Shown here piece after piece: positions 27,538 to 36,170 of a DNA stretch of 64,000 bases. Below the pieces are notes generated by a model, which was given only the letters and a program-made list of their open reading frames with translations, was not told the origin of the DNA and did not search any database. This DNA is from Nostoc linckia FACHB-104. GTDB lineage: Bacteria > Cyanobacteriota > Cyanobacteriia > Cyanobacteriales > Nostocaceae. A program made the translations under genes and the position numbers. The stretch's first letter is position 1. Each line of letters begins with the position of its first letter. The stretch lies in NCBI RefSeq assembly GCF_014696615.1, contig NZ_JACJQJ010000004.1, forward strand, positions 62,001 to 126,000, given 5' to 3'.

Positions 27538-27969
27538 ATGTCTGAACAAACAATTCAAAATGATATTTTAGGTGAATTAGTTTGGAATAGTAAGCTCAAG
27601 TGGTGGTCTAGTCAAGTTGAAATTACTCCAGGAAATATTGTAAATGTGAGTGTTGATAACGATGATAAAGATATAACTGCTGCTATTGAAATAGCTTGCC
27701 ATTCTTTTACTAGAATTCAAGAACAAGAAATCAATCTTCGCCGTTTTGCAGCTAACCAACTTCTAGAACTATATAATGAGTACTGGAATAATGGTGATGT
27801 AATTGACTGCTTAAGTTTTATGGAACTAATAAAATTGGCAGCAGTAGTTATTAATACCGACGGTAGTACCGACATTTTTTATGATGATGGTGAGCTATTT
27901 GGCGGTCATACAATTATTGTATCTATTGATTGTCACGGAGCTTTTAAAGAGGCTCAAATCGCAGGCTAA
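27538..27969 (+). CDS. DUF2262-like small protein
   Basis: A 143-aa acidic protein without membrane segments. The end, DIFYDDGELFGGHTIIVSIDCHG, matches my recollection of the DUF2262 signature (DDG-LF-GH-I-V). The middle, RIQEQEINLRRFAANQLLELYNEYWN, is helical. Members sometimes sit among immunity or contact-dependent systems, but there is no such context here. It lies 18 bp after the Uma2 gene. Function unknown; family call moderately sure. Confidence 0.68.
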   Translation: MSEQTIQNDILGELVWNSKLKWWSSQVEITPGNIVNVSVDNDDKDITAAIEIACHSFTRIQEQEINLRRFAANQLLELYNEYWNNGDVIDCLSFMELIKLAAVVINTDGSTDIFYDDGELFGGHTIIVSIDCHGAFKEAQIAG

Positions 27970-28296
27970 GACTGCGTATATAGAAATTAAAATTTATTCT
28001 TGGCTTTTACTTATAAACACTTCTGATTGCTGATTAGTGAGTCAAGAGTGATTAATCTATTTTGTTATTTCCCTCTCTGTCTTATCCCTTTTCTATACAT
28101 GAGGGTAAAAATTTTTTATTGAAACTATTTTCTGTTCTTGCTTGTAAGAAAAATTGCTACACCTTTAATCTTCTACAAGTGAATTAAGTTTTTACAAAAG
28201 ATTACAATATTTATCATATATTTAGATTGTTAGCCTGATTGTTAAGTATCTATCTTTGTGTAGATGCGAATTTTATTAGCATAAATTACTAAATCT
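27970..28296. other. Intergenic region, nothing recognised
   Basis: AT-rich 327-bp spacer. No ORF, RNA or repeat was recognised. It should hold the promoter of the following phosphatase-like gene. Confidence 0.4.
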
Positions 28297-28944
28297 ATGA
28301 GCCAAATCATCTGGATTGCAAGACACGCTAACCGCCTCGACTTCGTTAACCCTGATTGGTTCCTCACTGCTGAACGACGCTACGATCCACCTTTATCTGA
28401 CGATGGTTTTATTCAAGCCAAGCAGCTAGCTAACCGCCTGAAGAAAGAGAAAATTAGCCATATTTTCGCTTCGCCTTTTCTGCGAACTGTGCAAACAGCC
28501 AATGCAGTTGCCCAAGCGCTAGATTTACCGATTAAATTAGAAACTGGTTTGAGTGAATGGCTCAATCCCGCTTGGATGACAGAAGAACCTCAAAGACTTT
28601 CAACGCCAGCGTTAGCAGAATTATTCCCCAGAATTGATGTGAGTTACACGCCGCGGATTGCTGCCAAATATCCCGAAACTAAAGAACAAGTAAGGGTACG
28701 TTCAGGACAAACGGCTAGATGTTTAGCGGTGGAAAATTACCCACAGAACATTTTATTAGTAGCGCATGGTGCTTCTGTACTAGGGGCAGCTATGGGTTTA
28801 GTAGGAGAAATTGCTCAAGTTGAAGTAAAAGCCTCTTTATGTTCTTTAGTAAAAGTAGTGCTTCAAGACTCAGAATGGTTGTTAGAACTTAAGGGAGATA
28901 CTTCTCATTTAATGGAAGTAGAGGAAGTAATTCGATTTGTTTAA
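28297..28944 (+). CDS. Histidine phosphatase superfamily protein (phosphoglycerate-mutase-like)
   Basis: A 215-aa protein of the branch-1 histidine phosphatase family. The nucleophile motif is IARHANRLD at about residues 6-14 (RHA rather than the usual RHG). FASPFLRTVQTA supplies the second Arg, LSEWLNP the acidic donor region, and LLVAHGASVLGA the second catalytic His. All four phosphate-pocket residues are therefore available and it is probably an active phosphatase. Substrate unknown. It is on plus, 90 bp upstream of glucokinase. Confidence 0.85.
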   Translation: MSQIIWIARHANRLDFVNPDWFLTAERRYDPPLSDDGFIQAKQLANRLKKEKISHIFASPFLRTVQTANAVAQALDLPIKLETGLSEWLNPAWMTEEPQRLSTPALAELFPRIDVSYTPRIAAKYPETKEQVRVRSGQTARCLAVENYPQNILLVAHGASVLGAAMGLVGEIAQVEVKASLCSLVKVVLQDSEWLLELKGDTSHLMEVEEVIRFV

Positions 28945-29033
28945 ATCTCTAAGAGGATTTAAAAATCCTCGCTTCCGCTAATCTAGATACATTGCCATTT
29001 ACTGAGAAAGTTACTAATTTACTGATAAGTTTT

Positions 29034-30086
29034 ATGACATTATTACTAGCAGGAGATATCGGCGGCACAAAAACTATTCTGCGATTGAGTGAAATAGCAG
29101 ACTCACCAGGAATTTCGGAAACATCAGAAGCACAGACGTTACGCAATATTTACGAGGAAAGTTTTCACAGTCAGGATTTTCCTGATTTAGTGCCTATAGT
29201 CCAGCAGTTCCTCGTTAAAGCCAAGTCCGCGACACCACAAAAGGCTTGCTTTGCGATCGCAGGGCCAGTGGTGAATAATACTGCCAAGCTGACAAATTTA
29301 GCTTGGTATTTGGATAGCGAACGTCTACAACAAGAACTGGGAATTGCTTCTGTTTCGCTGATTAATGACTTTGCAGCCGTTGGTTATGGCATTTTTGGCT
29401 TAAACAGCAAGCATTTGTTGACTTTACAACCTGGAAAATCAAAACACGATGCACCCATTGCCATTATTGGTGCTGGTACGGGATTAGGACAGGGCTTTTT
29501 AATTAAGCAGGGAGAACATTACCAGGTTTTTCCCTCAGAAGGTGGACACGCCGACTTTGCTGCGCGCAACGAGTTAGAGTTTCGGCTAATGAAATACTTG
29601 CTGGATAAACATGATATCCAGCGCGTTTCTGTAGAACGGGTAGTTTCTGGACTGGGAATTATCTCCATTTACCAGTTTTTGCGCGATCAAAAAGTTGCTG
29701 TGGAATCACCAGATATCGCTCACATTGTGAGAACCTGGGAACAAGAGGCAGGAAAATTAGAGAAAAGTGTCGATCCAGCTGCAACTATTGGTATTGCTGC
29801 CCTACAAAAACGCGATCGCCTTTCGGAACAAACTATGCAATTATTTGTAGAAATATATGGTGCAGAAGCGGGAAATCTCGCCATTAAACTTCTACCTTAT
29901 GGCGGATTGTATATTGCTGGTGGTATTGCTCCGAAAATCCTGCCTTTAATGCAAGAGGGTAGTTTCCTGTTAAACTTCACCCAAAAAGGAAGGATGCGTT
30001 CTCTCCTCGAAGAAATACCGATATATATTATTCTCAACCAACAAGTAGGGTTAATTGGTGCTGCTTTATATGCAGCTAGGTTATAA
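29034..30086 (+). CDS. glk: Glucokinase
   Basis: A 350-aa ROK-unrelated bacterial glucokinase (Glk family), phosphorylating glucose to glucose-6-phosphate. The start is the ATG at 29034 (MTLLLAGDIGGTKT), which puts the phosphate-binding DIGGTKT loop at residues 8-14 as usual. A TTG 14 codons upstream is less likely. LINDFAAVGYGI, GAGTGLGQGFL and SEGGHADFAARNE are family motifs. The C-terminal GGLYIAGGIAPKIL is the adenosine-binding segment. Length is typical for cyanobacteria. Confidence 0.93.
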   Translation: MTLLLAGDIGGTKTILRLSEIADSPGISETSEAQTLRNIYEESFHSQDFPDLVPIVQQFLVKAKSATPQKACFAIAGPVVNNTAKLTNLAWYLDSERLQQELGIASVSLINDFAAVGYGIFGLNSKHLLTLQPGKSKHDAPIAIIGAGTGLGQGFLIKQGEHYQVFPSEGGHADFAARNELEFRLMKYLLDKHDIQRVSVERVVSGLGIISIYQFLRDQKVAVESPDIAHIVRTWEQEAGKLEKSVDPAATIGIAALQKRDRLSEQTMQLFVEIYGAEAGNLAIKLLPYGGLYIAGGIAPKILPLMQEGSFLLNFTQKGRMRSLLEEIPIYIILNQQVGLIGAALYAARL

Positions 30087-30246
30087 CAGCTAGTACCACT
30101 AGGCGGAATTTAAAATTCTTTCATTCAAAATTCAAATTTCCCAAGGCTTGCTTTATAAGCTTTTGTTGTCTTTTGAATCTGAACTTTATTTCCGCTTTGC
30201 TGTACTAGCAGCATCAGTGATATCCACATCATCTGAAGCAAAAACT

Positions 30247-30849
30247 ATGACAATCAAATTTTTATTGCCCCTATTTACCGCCACACTTTTGAGTAGCGGA
30301 TCTTTGTTGGTAGATGCACGTCAACCCAAGCCAAAGGTTACTCCCGCCAAAGCAACAGTTACTCAACCTGTGCAGCCACAATGGAAGGTGTATACTGGCC
30401 CAGATGGGCGTTTTAGCGTGTTAATGCCGGGAATCCCCAAAAGGGATAGTCAATCGCAAAAAACCTATATGGGGGAAATCAACCTAGAAATATTTATCGC
30501 TCAACCACCAAAACAGGAAGTAGCTTATGTAGTTACTTATAATGATTTCCCCTATAGTTATGGTGAATTGGCAAATCCGCAAGCAGTCCTGAATAATGCT
30601 AGAGATTTGGCTTTAAAAACTACGAAAAGCAATTTAATTAGCCAGCGGGATATTCGTAGTCCGAATGGTCATCCAGGAAAAGAAATTGAGTATATTAATT
30701 CTGGTGGTAAAGTCACTAAAAGTAGAATGTATTTTGCTCAAGGGCGTTTGTATCAAGTGATGGCGATAACTACCAGAAAACAACGCCGCAGTTTAGCTAA
30801 AACCATTAATGGTTATTTAAATTCCTTCAATGTGGTTTTAAAAGCTTGA
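30247..30849 (+). CDS. Exported hypothetical protein
   Basis: A 200-aa protein. The ATG at 30247 gives a signal peptide: MTIKFLLPLFTATLLSSGSLLVDA, with cleavage around residue 24. A longer frame from 30148 has no reasonable N-terminus. The mature part starts with a Lys/Pro/Val linker, then a domain with YTGPDGRFSVLMPGIPK, VAYVVTYNDFPY and RMYFAQGRLYQVMAI, resembling the PsbP/DUF1795-like fold of many cyanobacterial periplasmic proteins. No function can be given. The gene ends in a repeat-rich stretch. Confidence 0.72.
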   Translation: MTIKFLLPLFTATLLSSGSLLVDARQPKPKVTPAKATVTQPVQPQWKVYTGPDGRFSVLMPGIPKRDSQSQKTYMGEINLEIFIAQPPKQEVAYVVTYNDFPYSYGELANPQAVLNNARDLALKTTKSNLISQRDIRSPNGHPGKEIEYINSGGKVTKSRMYFAQGRLYQVMAITTRKQRRSLAKTINGYLNSFNVVLKA

Positions 30850-30886
30850 TTTTCAAAGGCTATTTATAAAGTAAATATTAAGTAGG

Positions 30887-30930
30887 GGAGCCACTGCGTT
30901 GTGCGGGTTCCCCGCGTTGTAGCAAGTGGC
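30887..30930. repeat. Nested hairpin element 1 of repeat cluster
   Basis: GCCACT (30890-30895) pairs with AGTGGC (30925-30930), enclosing GCGGG-TTC-CCCGC (30903-30915). It begins with GTAGGGG, a start shared with other intergenic hairpins of this window. Confidence 0.55.
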
Positions 30931-31080
30931 ATTGTGTTACGGCTGTGCAAGGATTTCGGACTAAGAGACAATGAAATTTAGCCGTAACGCACCATCTTTG
31001 TGGATGCCGTACTCTCTGCTAACGCATCCTACAATTTAAGGTTTAATACCAATTTGAAAACAGAATGCGACAGATGGTAA

Positions 31081-31136
31081 GGGCACGGCATCCATAATTT
31101 TGTCGCATATCAAATTATCTTACTGGTGCCGTGCCC
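31081..31136. repeat. GGGCACGGCA hairpin element 2 of repeat cluster
   Basis: GGGCACGGCA (31081-31090) pairs with TGCCGTGCCC (31127-31136); one mismatch further out the stem continues with GTA/TAC. An alternative, overlapping pairing uses ATGCGACA upstream and TGTCGCAT inside the loop. This is a common type of cyanobacterial dispersed intergenic repeat. Confidence 0.6.
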
Positions 31137-31202
31137 CTACGGATAATATCTTATCCTCAACTCGTTGGTTGTGAATGCGATCGCCTTTTCTATGAATGCT
31201 CA

Positions 31203-31440
31203 TTGATAAACAACCTTAACCCCTTGGTCACGAATGGGTTAAAGTTCTCTATGGATGAGGTAGCGTTGATAAACAACCTTAACTCTTTGGTTACGAATCA
31301 GTTAAGGTTCTCTATGGATGAGGTAGCGTTGATAAACAACCCTAACTCCTTGGTCACGAATGGGTTAAGGTTCTCTATGGATGAGGTAGCGTTGATAAGC
31401 AACCTTAACTCCTTGGTTACCAATGAATTAAACCATTTTG
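31203..31440. repeat. 63-bp tandem repeat, about 3.7 copies
   Basis: Copies begin at 31203, 31266, 31329 and 31392 (exact 63-bp period, a few substitutions each); the last copy is partial. Each of the first three contains an inverted pair AACCTTAAC ... GTTAAGGTT, perfect in copy 2 (31275-31283 with 31301-31309). Because 63 is a multiple of three, one frame stays open and would encode a 21-residue repeat (MDEVALINNLNSLVTN..). That frame (31131-31463) starts with GTG inside another repeat and is not called as a gene. Confidence 0.85.
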
Positions 31441-31542
31441 TATTTTGGATTTTAGGAAGTTAAAGACTAAAACGCGATCGCACTCTCTTCACTACAACCA
31501 AAATGCGATCGCTATTGAGATAGTTGAAAAATTCATCAGAGG

Positions 31543-31614
31543 TGGGTGACCTGAGATTCGAACTCAGAACCAGCGGATTAAGAGTCCGATGCTCTACCGT
31601 TGAGCTAGTCACCC
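31543..31614 (-). tRNA. trnK: tRNA-Lys (anticodon CTT)
   Basis: 72 nt on the minus strand. The acceptor arm GGGTGAC pairs with GTCACCC, with discriminator A. The D-arm is GCTC/GAGC, the anticodon loop is CTCTTAA with anticodon CTT (reads AAG), and the T-arm is CTGAG-TTCGAAT-CTCAG. No CCA is encoded. The first anticodon-stem pair (T27-C43) is mismatched; the other four are good. It lies between the repeat cluster and the sensor-kinase gene. Confidence 0.93.
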
Positions 31615-31675
31615 ACACGAATACAGATTATAGCAAATTGCTGACGGCTTTACTAGTGCAGTCTGAGAGCAGGTT

Positions 31676-33925
31676 TTAAGCTCTAGGGAGTTTTACTATA
31701 AATGTAGTTTTTCCAGCTACACTTTCTACATGAATTGTACCGCCTAAATTGGTGACCATTTTTTGCACTAATGCTAGTTCTAGTCCGGTGCCGCTATGTT
31801 TCCAGGGGTCATTTTTAGCGATGTGATAAAATGGCTCAAAAATTCTTGCCCGTTGTTGAGCAGATATCTCTAATCCGGAGTTTTGGAAACTAATCTGCAT
31901 CATATCTGCTATCAGTTGCACTGATACTGTGATAGTTTCGCCGGCAGGCGTGTATTTGCAGATATGATTAAGCAGTTCTGTAACAATTCGCTCGAATTCT
32001 GTAATCTCTGTTGCTAAAGTTGGTAGTGCAGTGTCAATCTCCAGCTTCAATTGCTGTTGCTGACAAGCGGTGACTTCCCGAAAAGACTCCACAATTGGGG
32101 GTAACCAGGTTTGTAAGTCGATAGGAATGAGGGTTTGGGGATCGGGTGGGGTTTGGTGATGGGTAAGTGTGAGCAAGTCTTGAATTAAGTTACTACCTCT
32201 ACCACATTCGCTATGGAGTATCTGCAATAGTTGCGGCACTATGTCTTTATCTGATAGCCCTTCTAGGGTAAGCATACTTTCAAGGGTTTGGGCTGCAAGG
32301 CTAATGCTAGTAATGGGCGTGCGGAGTTGTTGCGCCAAGGCGCGGAGAAATTGGTTGTTGAGGCGTTGAATTGTTTCTATTTCTTGAGATTGGGCTTGGA
32401 TGGTTTGTTTTAGCCGCGAATTACGAATGGCGATCGCACATTGATTGGCAATTTGTTGCACTATCCCATTTTCCCATTCATCAAAGGGCTGTTGGGTGGC
32501 GCGGATCAGCCACAGATTGCCGAGCATTCCTTGACAATCGAAAATTGGATAAGCTAGCTGGGTCATTACCTGTAATTTTTGTTGCCATCCGCGAAGAATT
32601 TCCACAGAATGCAGGGATTGTTTTTGCAATAAGCGTTGATAAATGTCTGGAAAGTCTGCAACTTGCTTGCTTACACCCTGATGCAAGGGTGAACTATTGC
32701 TGTATTCATAGGCAATGGTTGCGAGGGTGCAGTCACTATCATAGAGTTCGATATGACAGCGATCGCTTTTAAGTAACTGCGCTAAATCCTGAATCGTTGT
32801 TTCTAGGATTTGGCTGATATCAAGATTGTCGCGGATTTGTTCTGTAATGCGTTGCGATAGTGCTTGAAAGTCTTGAATATTTTGGACTTCGGCTGCATAA
32901 TCTTGTCTTTGCAACTCCATCTCAGCTTTCAAGTTTTCTACCTGTTGCTGCAGTTCTGCTTGCTGGCTAGCAATGCCAATTTGCGCTGCTAACTGTTTGA
33001 GTAAGTCAATTTCTGGATCTCGCCATTGATGGGGTTTGTTACAATACTGGGCAATTAATAACCCCCATAACTCTTGGTGTAAGAGAATTGGCACAACTAA
33101 ATTAGCCCTTACTTGCAAAGAGGCGAGAAAATCTATCTGACAAGGATGTAACCCCGCTGCATAAATGTCTTCAATAACTTGAATCCCGCCTTTTCTGTAG
33201 CGTTCTTGATATTTAGGAGTAAAGCAAGGATCGTGAATGTTTTTTCCCAAAAGTGGGCCATTAGCAACTATTGTGGCTTCCGCAGCGATCGCACCAGTAC
33301 CATCAGCCTCAAAACGGTAAACCAAAACGCGATCGCAACTAAATAAATTCCGCGCATCTTTAACTATTTGTTGCAGAATAGTCTCTAAATCTTGATATTG
33401 GCAAATTTTTTGAGCTATATCTGCCAATAGTTGCGCTTTTTCTGCTTGCAGTTTCCCTTTGCGTTCTATTTGCTTGGCTGGGCTGATACTACTACTAGTG
33501 CCAATCAGCCGATAAATTCTCGAGTTCGCATCTCGCAACGGTGTCAGCGTCGTACTCCACCAAGTAGGCACACCTTTAAATTGCAAGCATTGTTCGTAGG
33601 AAATAGTTTTGCCAAAGCGCACGCAGTCATTGTAATGCTGACGTACTTTCGCCGCATCTATAGGCGATAGTATATCTTCGGGTCTTTTCCCTTGGAGTTC
33701 CTCGGAGCTTATTCCTAGCCACCGTTCATGAGTTGGGTTAAGTGCCACATAGCGAAAATCCCCATCTTCTAGCACATCTATCACAAAAATCGATGCCTGC
33801 CCAGAATCGTAGATGCTTAGTAGGAACTGCTCACTACTACTTTTATCCGCATCTTTGCCGAAGAGAAGATAAGGCGATGATAGTGACTTCAGTTCTACAG
33901 TGGATTCAGATTGGTTAATATTCAT
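31676..33925 (-). CDS. PAS-GAF-GAF sensor protein with degenerate histidine-kinase module
   Basis: A 749-aa cytoplasmic sensor. A PAS domain (about 45-150, FVIDVLEDGDFRYVALN) is followed by a GAF domain of phytochrome/cyanobacteriochrome style (about 170-325) with Cys262 in LHPCQIDFL, a second GAF (about 365-500), and a HisKA/HATPase-like C-terminus. The H-box reads AQQLRTP, so the phospho-accepting His is Gln532. The N-box reads LLNHICKYTP, with His654 in place of the Mg-binding Asn. The G1 box reads QNSGLEI instead of DxGxG, and G2 is GTGLELA. The architecture is that of a sensor kinase, but autophosphorylation looks impossible. It is probably a pseudokinase or allosteric partner. No response regulator gene is adjacent. 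Confidence 0.88.
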   Translation of the reverse strand: MNINQSESTVELKSLSSPYLLFGKDADKSSSEQFLLSIYDSGQASIFVIDVLEDGDFRYVALNPTHERWLGISSEELQGKRPEDILSPIDAAKVRQHYNDCVRFGKTISYEQCLQFKGVPTWWSTTLTPLRDANSRIYRLIGTSSSISPAKQIERKGKLQAEKAQLLADIAQKICQYQDLETILQQIVKDARNLFSCDRVLVYRFEADGTGAIAAEATIVANGPLLGKNIHDPCFTPKYQERYRKGGIQVIEDIYAAGLHPCQIDFLASLQVRANLVVPILLHQELWGLLIAQYCNKPHQWRDPEIDLLKQLAAQIGIASQQAELQQQVENLKAEMELQRQDYAAEVQNIQDFQALSQRITEQIRDNLDISQILETTIQDLAQLLKSDRCHIELYDSDCTLATIAYEYSNSSPLHQGVSKQVADFPDIYQRLLQKQSLHSVEILRGWQQKLQVMTQLAYPIFDCQGMLGNLWLIRATQQPFDEWENGIVQQIANQCAIAIRNSRLKQTIQAQSQEIETIQRLNNQFLRALAQQLRTPITSISLAAQTLESMLTLEGLSDKDIVPQLLQILHSECGRGSNLIQDLLTLTHHQTPPDPQTLIPIDLQTWLPPIVESFREVTACQQQQLKLEIDTALPTLATEITEFERIVTELLNHICKYTPAGETITVSVQLIADMMQISFQNSGLEISAQQRARIFEPFYHIAKNDPWKHSGTGLELALVQKMVTNLGGTIHVESVAGKTTFIVKLPRA

Positions 33926-34356
33926 GCGAGAGTCCCTGTCTGGTATAACTGACTCATCTAGGCGCTCTCTCGTATAGTTACGGTAGTAAAAATTATCCTT
34001 AGCGCCTAAAGCAAAGGATTGTCAGCTTTGAGTTATTTATATTCGTGTCTTTCTCTATTTCTCTTCAGAAATCACGGAAAGCCCATAAAAGTAAGCTTAA
34101 CAAATCCTGCTGGTTGAAGAATAAAATACATGGGCAGGTTAGTGTAAAGTTACTTGATATTGATTTGTTAATAATTTCTTAAAGATTTTTGCATATATTT
34201 TAAGTAGAATCAAGGAGTATTATGAATTATTGTGATTATTCTTAATATGTTGGGCATGGGGCATTGGTAATTGGTAATTGGTGTTTGGGGTTTGCCATTA
34301 ATTATTTCTCCCCTGCACCCTGCACCCTGCCCCCTTGCCTCATCCCCAGTCCCCAG
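33926..34356. other. Intergenic region with inverted repeat TAGGCGCT/AGCGCCTA
   Basis: TAGGCGCT (33959-33966) is repeated inverted as AGCGCCTA (34001-34008) just upstream of the pseudokinase gene. It could be a leader hairpin or operator. The rest holds a dispersed GGCATTGGTAATTGG / CCCTGCACCCTG block next to the membrane-protein stop. Confidence 0.45.
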
Positions 34357-34926
34357 TCACTTCAACAACTTGTAAGCATTCATCCCCGTTAAGATAGCAA
34401 CCAGCAGCCAAGCGATCGCTAAACCGATAACTTCGCCTAAAAAAAACTGTGTAAGTTGGCGTAAAATCAAGCCAATAGCTGCACCGATGGGCAAGGCAAT
34501 TGCCCAACTAAATGCACTAATAAATATCCACCGCCAAGCTAAAGGAACTGTTTGGTAAATAGCCCACCATTGAGCAAATCCAATGACAAAGCCGCCAATT
34601 AACCCAGACAGCGCCTCAGAAAGCATCCTTGTGGGGAGTAAGTCAGTTGTGGGTACAATCCAACCGATAGCACCTACACCAATAATTGCGATCGCACCCC
34701 AACCCGCCATTGTGAACAATACCCACTTCACATAGAAACTAGTATGGGTGAGCATGATAGTTTGAGCCAGCGCGATCGCTAATCCGCCAATCATCGCCTG
34801 TAATAAACCCAAATCTGGCTTTTCGCCAATTTCAATGAATAGCAGACTCACCAAAAAACCGCCCAAAGTGGCTATCGTCCATTGCAAGGTAAAGCTAAAT
34901 TGAGTTTTGACAGGCACAAATAACAT
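34357..34926 (-). CDS. Polytopic membrane protein of unknown function
   Basis: A 189-aa protein with about five hydrophobic helices: FTLQWTIATLGGFLVSLLFIEI, GLLQAMIGGLAIALAQTIML, VLFTMAGWGAIAIIGVGAIGWIV, FISAFSWAIALPIGAAIGLIL and VIGLAIAWLLVAILTG. No catalytic motif is seen. Its ATG at 34926 shares one base with the stop of the upstream glycosidase gene (TGATG overlap), so the two are translationally coupled and probably functionally linked. Family not recognised. Confidence 0.7.
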   Translation of the reverse strand: MLFVPVKTQFSFTLQWTIATLGGFLVSLLFIEIGEKPDLGLLQAMIGGLAIALAQTIMLTHTSFYVKWVLFTMAGWGAIAIIGVGAIGWIVPTTDLLPTRMLSEALSGLIGGFVIGFAQWWAIYQTVPLAWRWIFISAFSWAIALPIGAAIGLILRQLTQFFLGEVIGLAIAWLLVAILTGMNAYKLLK

Positions 34927-36170
34927 CAAATTTTCTTTGGTAGTAGAATTGGTGTCGCAGCTTTGGTGTCAAACATCTCTAGAAAAGCCCTGCGTCGCCT
35001 TTGAGGGGACTCTGGAGAGATATAACCCCATAAACTTTCCCAGTAGAAAAATGAGATACCGTTAAATTTGCGATCGCGCGCTATCTTAACCTGTTCTTTT
35101 ATTTGGGCGATCGCTACGGAATCGCGTAATGTGCCCGTTGATATCCCAATACTTACAGGTATTTGGCTGCGAGCAAATTCCACTGCTGGCTGTTCTAGTT
35201 CTTTAATAAAACTGTTTTTGTTATCTCGATATACCTGCAAAATCAACTCATCAACCAAACCTTTTTTTACCCAATCTTTCCAATTTTGCAAATAATATTT
35301 GTAAGCAAAAGCTTGCGAGTTAGGAGACAAAGAAATTTTGGCATAAGGTTTAACTGCTTTCACAGCTTGATAAATTGCTGCCATGAAATCAGTAAGTTTT
35401 TCAGATCGCCAACGCATCCATTCTGGGTTAAAAGGATTTTTTGGTGGGCTTTTACCTTGATGTTCTTTTTGGTAAAGTTCAATGGTAAAAGCGTCGTAAC
35501 CAAACTGTACCGGCATCCCAAAATGATCGTCAAGCTGAATCCCATCCACATCATATTTACTGACAACTTCTACAATTAGCTCTTGAATAAACTCTTGAAC
35601 TTGTGGATGCAAAGGATTTAGCCAAGCTAGTTTAGTAACATGATTATTGCCAATTTCTTCCGGTGGAATTTCATTAATTGACCTAATACCCTCTTGCCCA
35701 TTTGTTAGCCATTCCGGGTAACGTAGTGCTAATTGAGAATATGGTGGTGTCATAAACCCATATTCAAACCAAGGGAAAATACTTATACCTTTAGGTTTAG
35801 CAAGTTGGATTAACTTGTCTAAAACATCTTGTCCACCATGCATAATTTTCAGCAAAGGTTGAGTATCTGCACCTGTTACTCTTTTGGCAACTGCGCTATT
35901 GTAAAAAGTATGTCCTCTATTCCAAACTACAGGATAAATAGTATTAAAGTTGAGTGAGGAAAGTTGGTTAATAGCGCGGTCAATACCCCAAGGAACAAAT
36001 AACACACCACTAGCAACATTAGTTAGCCAAACACCACGGATTTCGGTTGTAGTTGGAGGACTAGCTTTTTGGTAATAAACTGAATGAGAAGGAAGCGAAA
36101 ATGCTATGAAGCATAATAATAATTCCAAACACAGCCAGTAACAAAAATAACGGCGGGCAAACCGATTCAT
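34926..36170 (-). CDS. GHL10-type (DUF187) glycoside-hydrolase-like family 10 protein
   Basis: A 414-aa exported or membrane-anchored protein. After a hydrophobic N-terminal segment (YFCYWLCLELLLCFIAFSLP) comes a TIM-barrel domain of the GHL10/DUF187 family: TEIRGVWLTNV, FNTIYPVVWNRGHTFY, GISIFPWFEYGF, VDGIQLDDHFGMP with candidate catalytic Asp residues, ISLSPNSQAFAY, and ELILQVYRDN. Homologues act on envelope or storage glycans and are common in cyanobacteria; substrate is not established. It is coupled by a 1-base TGATG overlap to the membrane protein downstream. Confidence 0.86.
   Translation of the reverse strand: MNRFARRYFCYWLCLELLLCFIAFSLPSHSVYYQKASPPTTTEIRGVWLTNVASGVLFVPWGIDRAINQLSSLNFNTIYPVVWNRGHTFYNSAVAKRVTGADTQPLLKIMHGGQDVLDKLIQLAKPKGISIFPWFEYGFMTPPYSQLALRYPEWLTNGQEGIRSINEIPPEEIGNNHVTKLAWLNPLHPQVQEFIQELIVEVVSKYDVDGIQLDDHFGMPVQFGYDAFTIELYQKEHQGKSPPKNPFNPEWMRWRSEKLTDFMAAIYQAVKAVKPYAKISLSPNSQAFAYKYYLQNWKDWVKKGLVDELILQVYRDNKNSFIKELEQPAVEFARSQIPVSIGISTGTLRDSVAIAQIKEQVKIARDRKFNGISFFYWESLWGYISPESPQRRRRAFLEMFDTKAATPILLPKKI

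Noticed and set aside
31203-31440. Possible CRISPR array
   Set aside because: Units are directly contiguous with no unique spacers, have a 63-bp period, and no cas genes are nearby.
31131-31463. 110-codon plus-strand frame with 21-residue repeats
   Set aside because: It begins with a GTG inside a hairpin repeat, has no RBS, and stays open only because the DNA repeat period is divisible by three. Recorded as a repeat instead.
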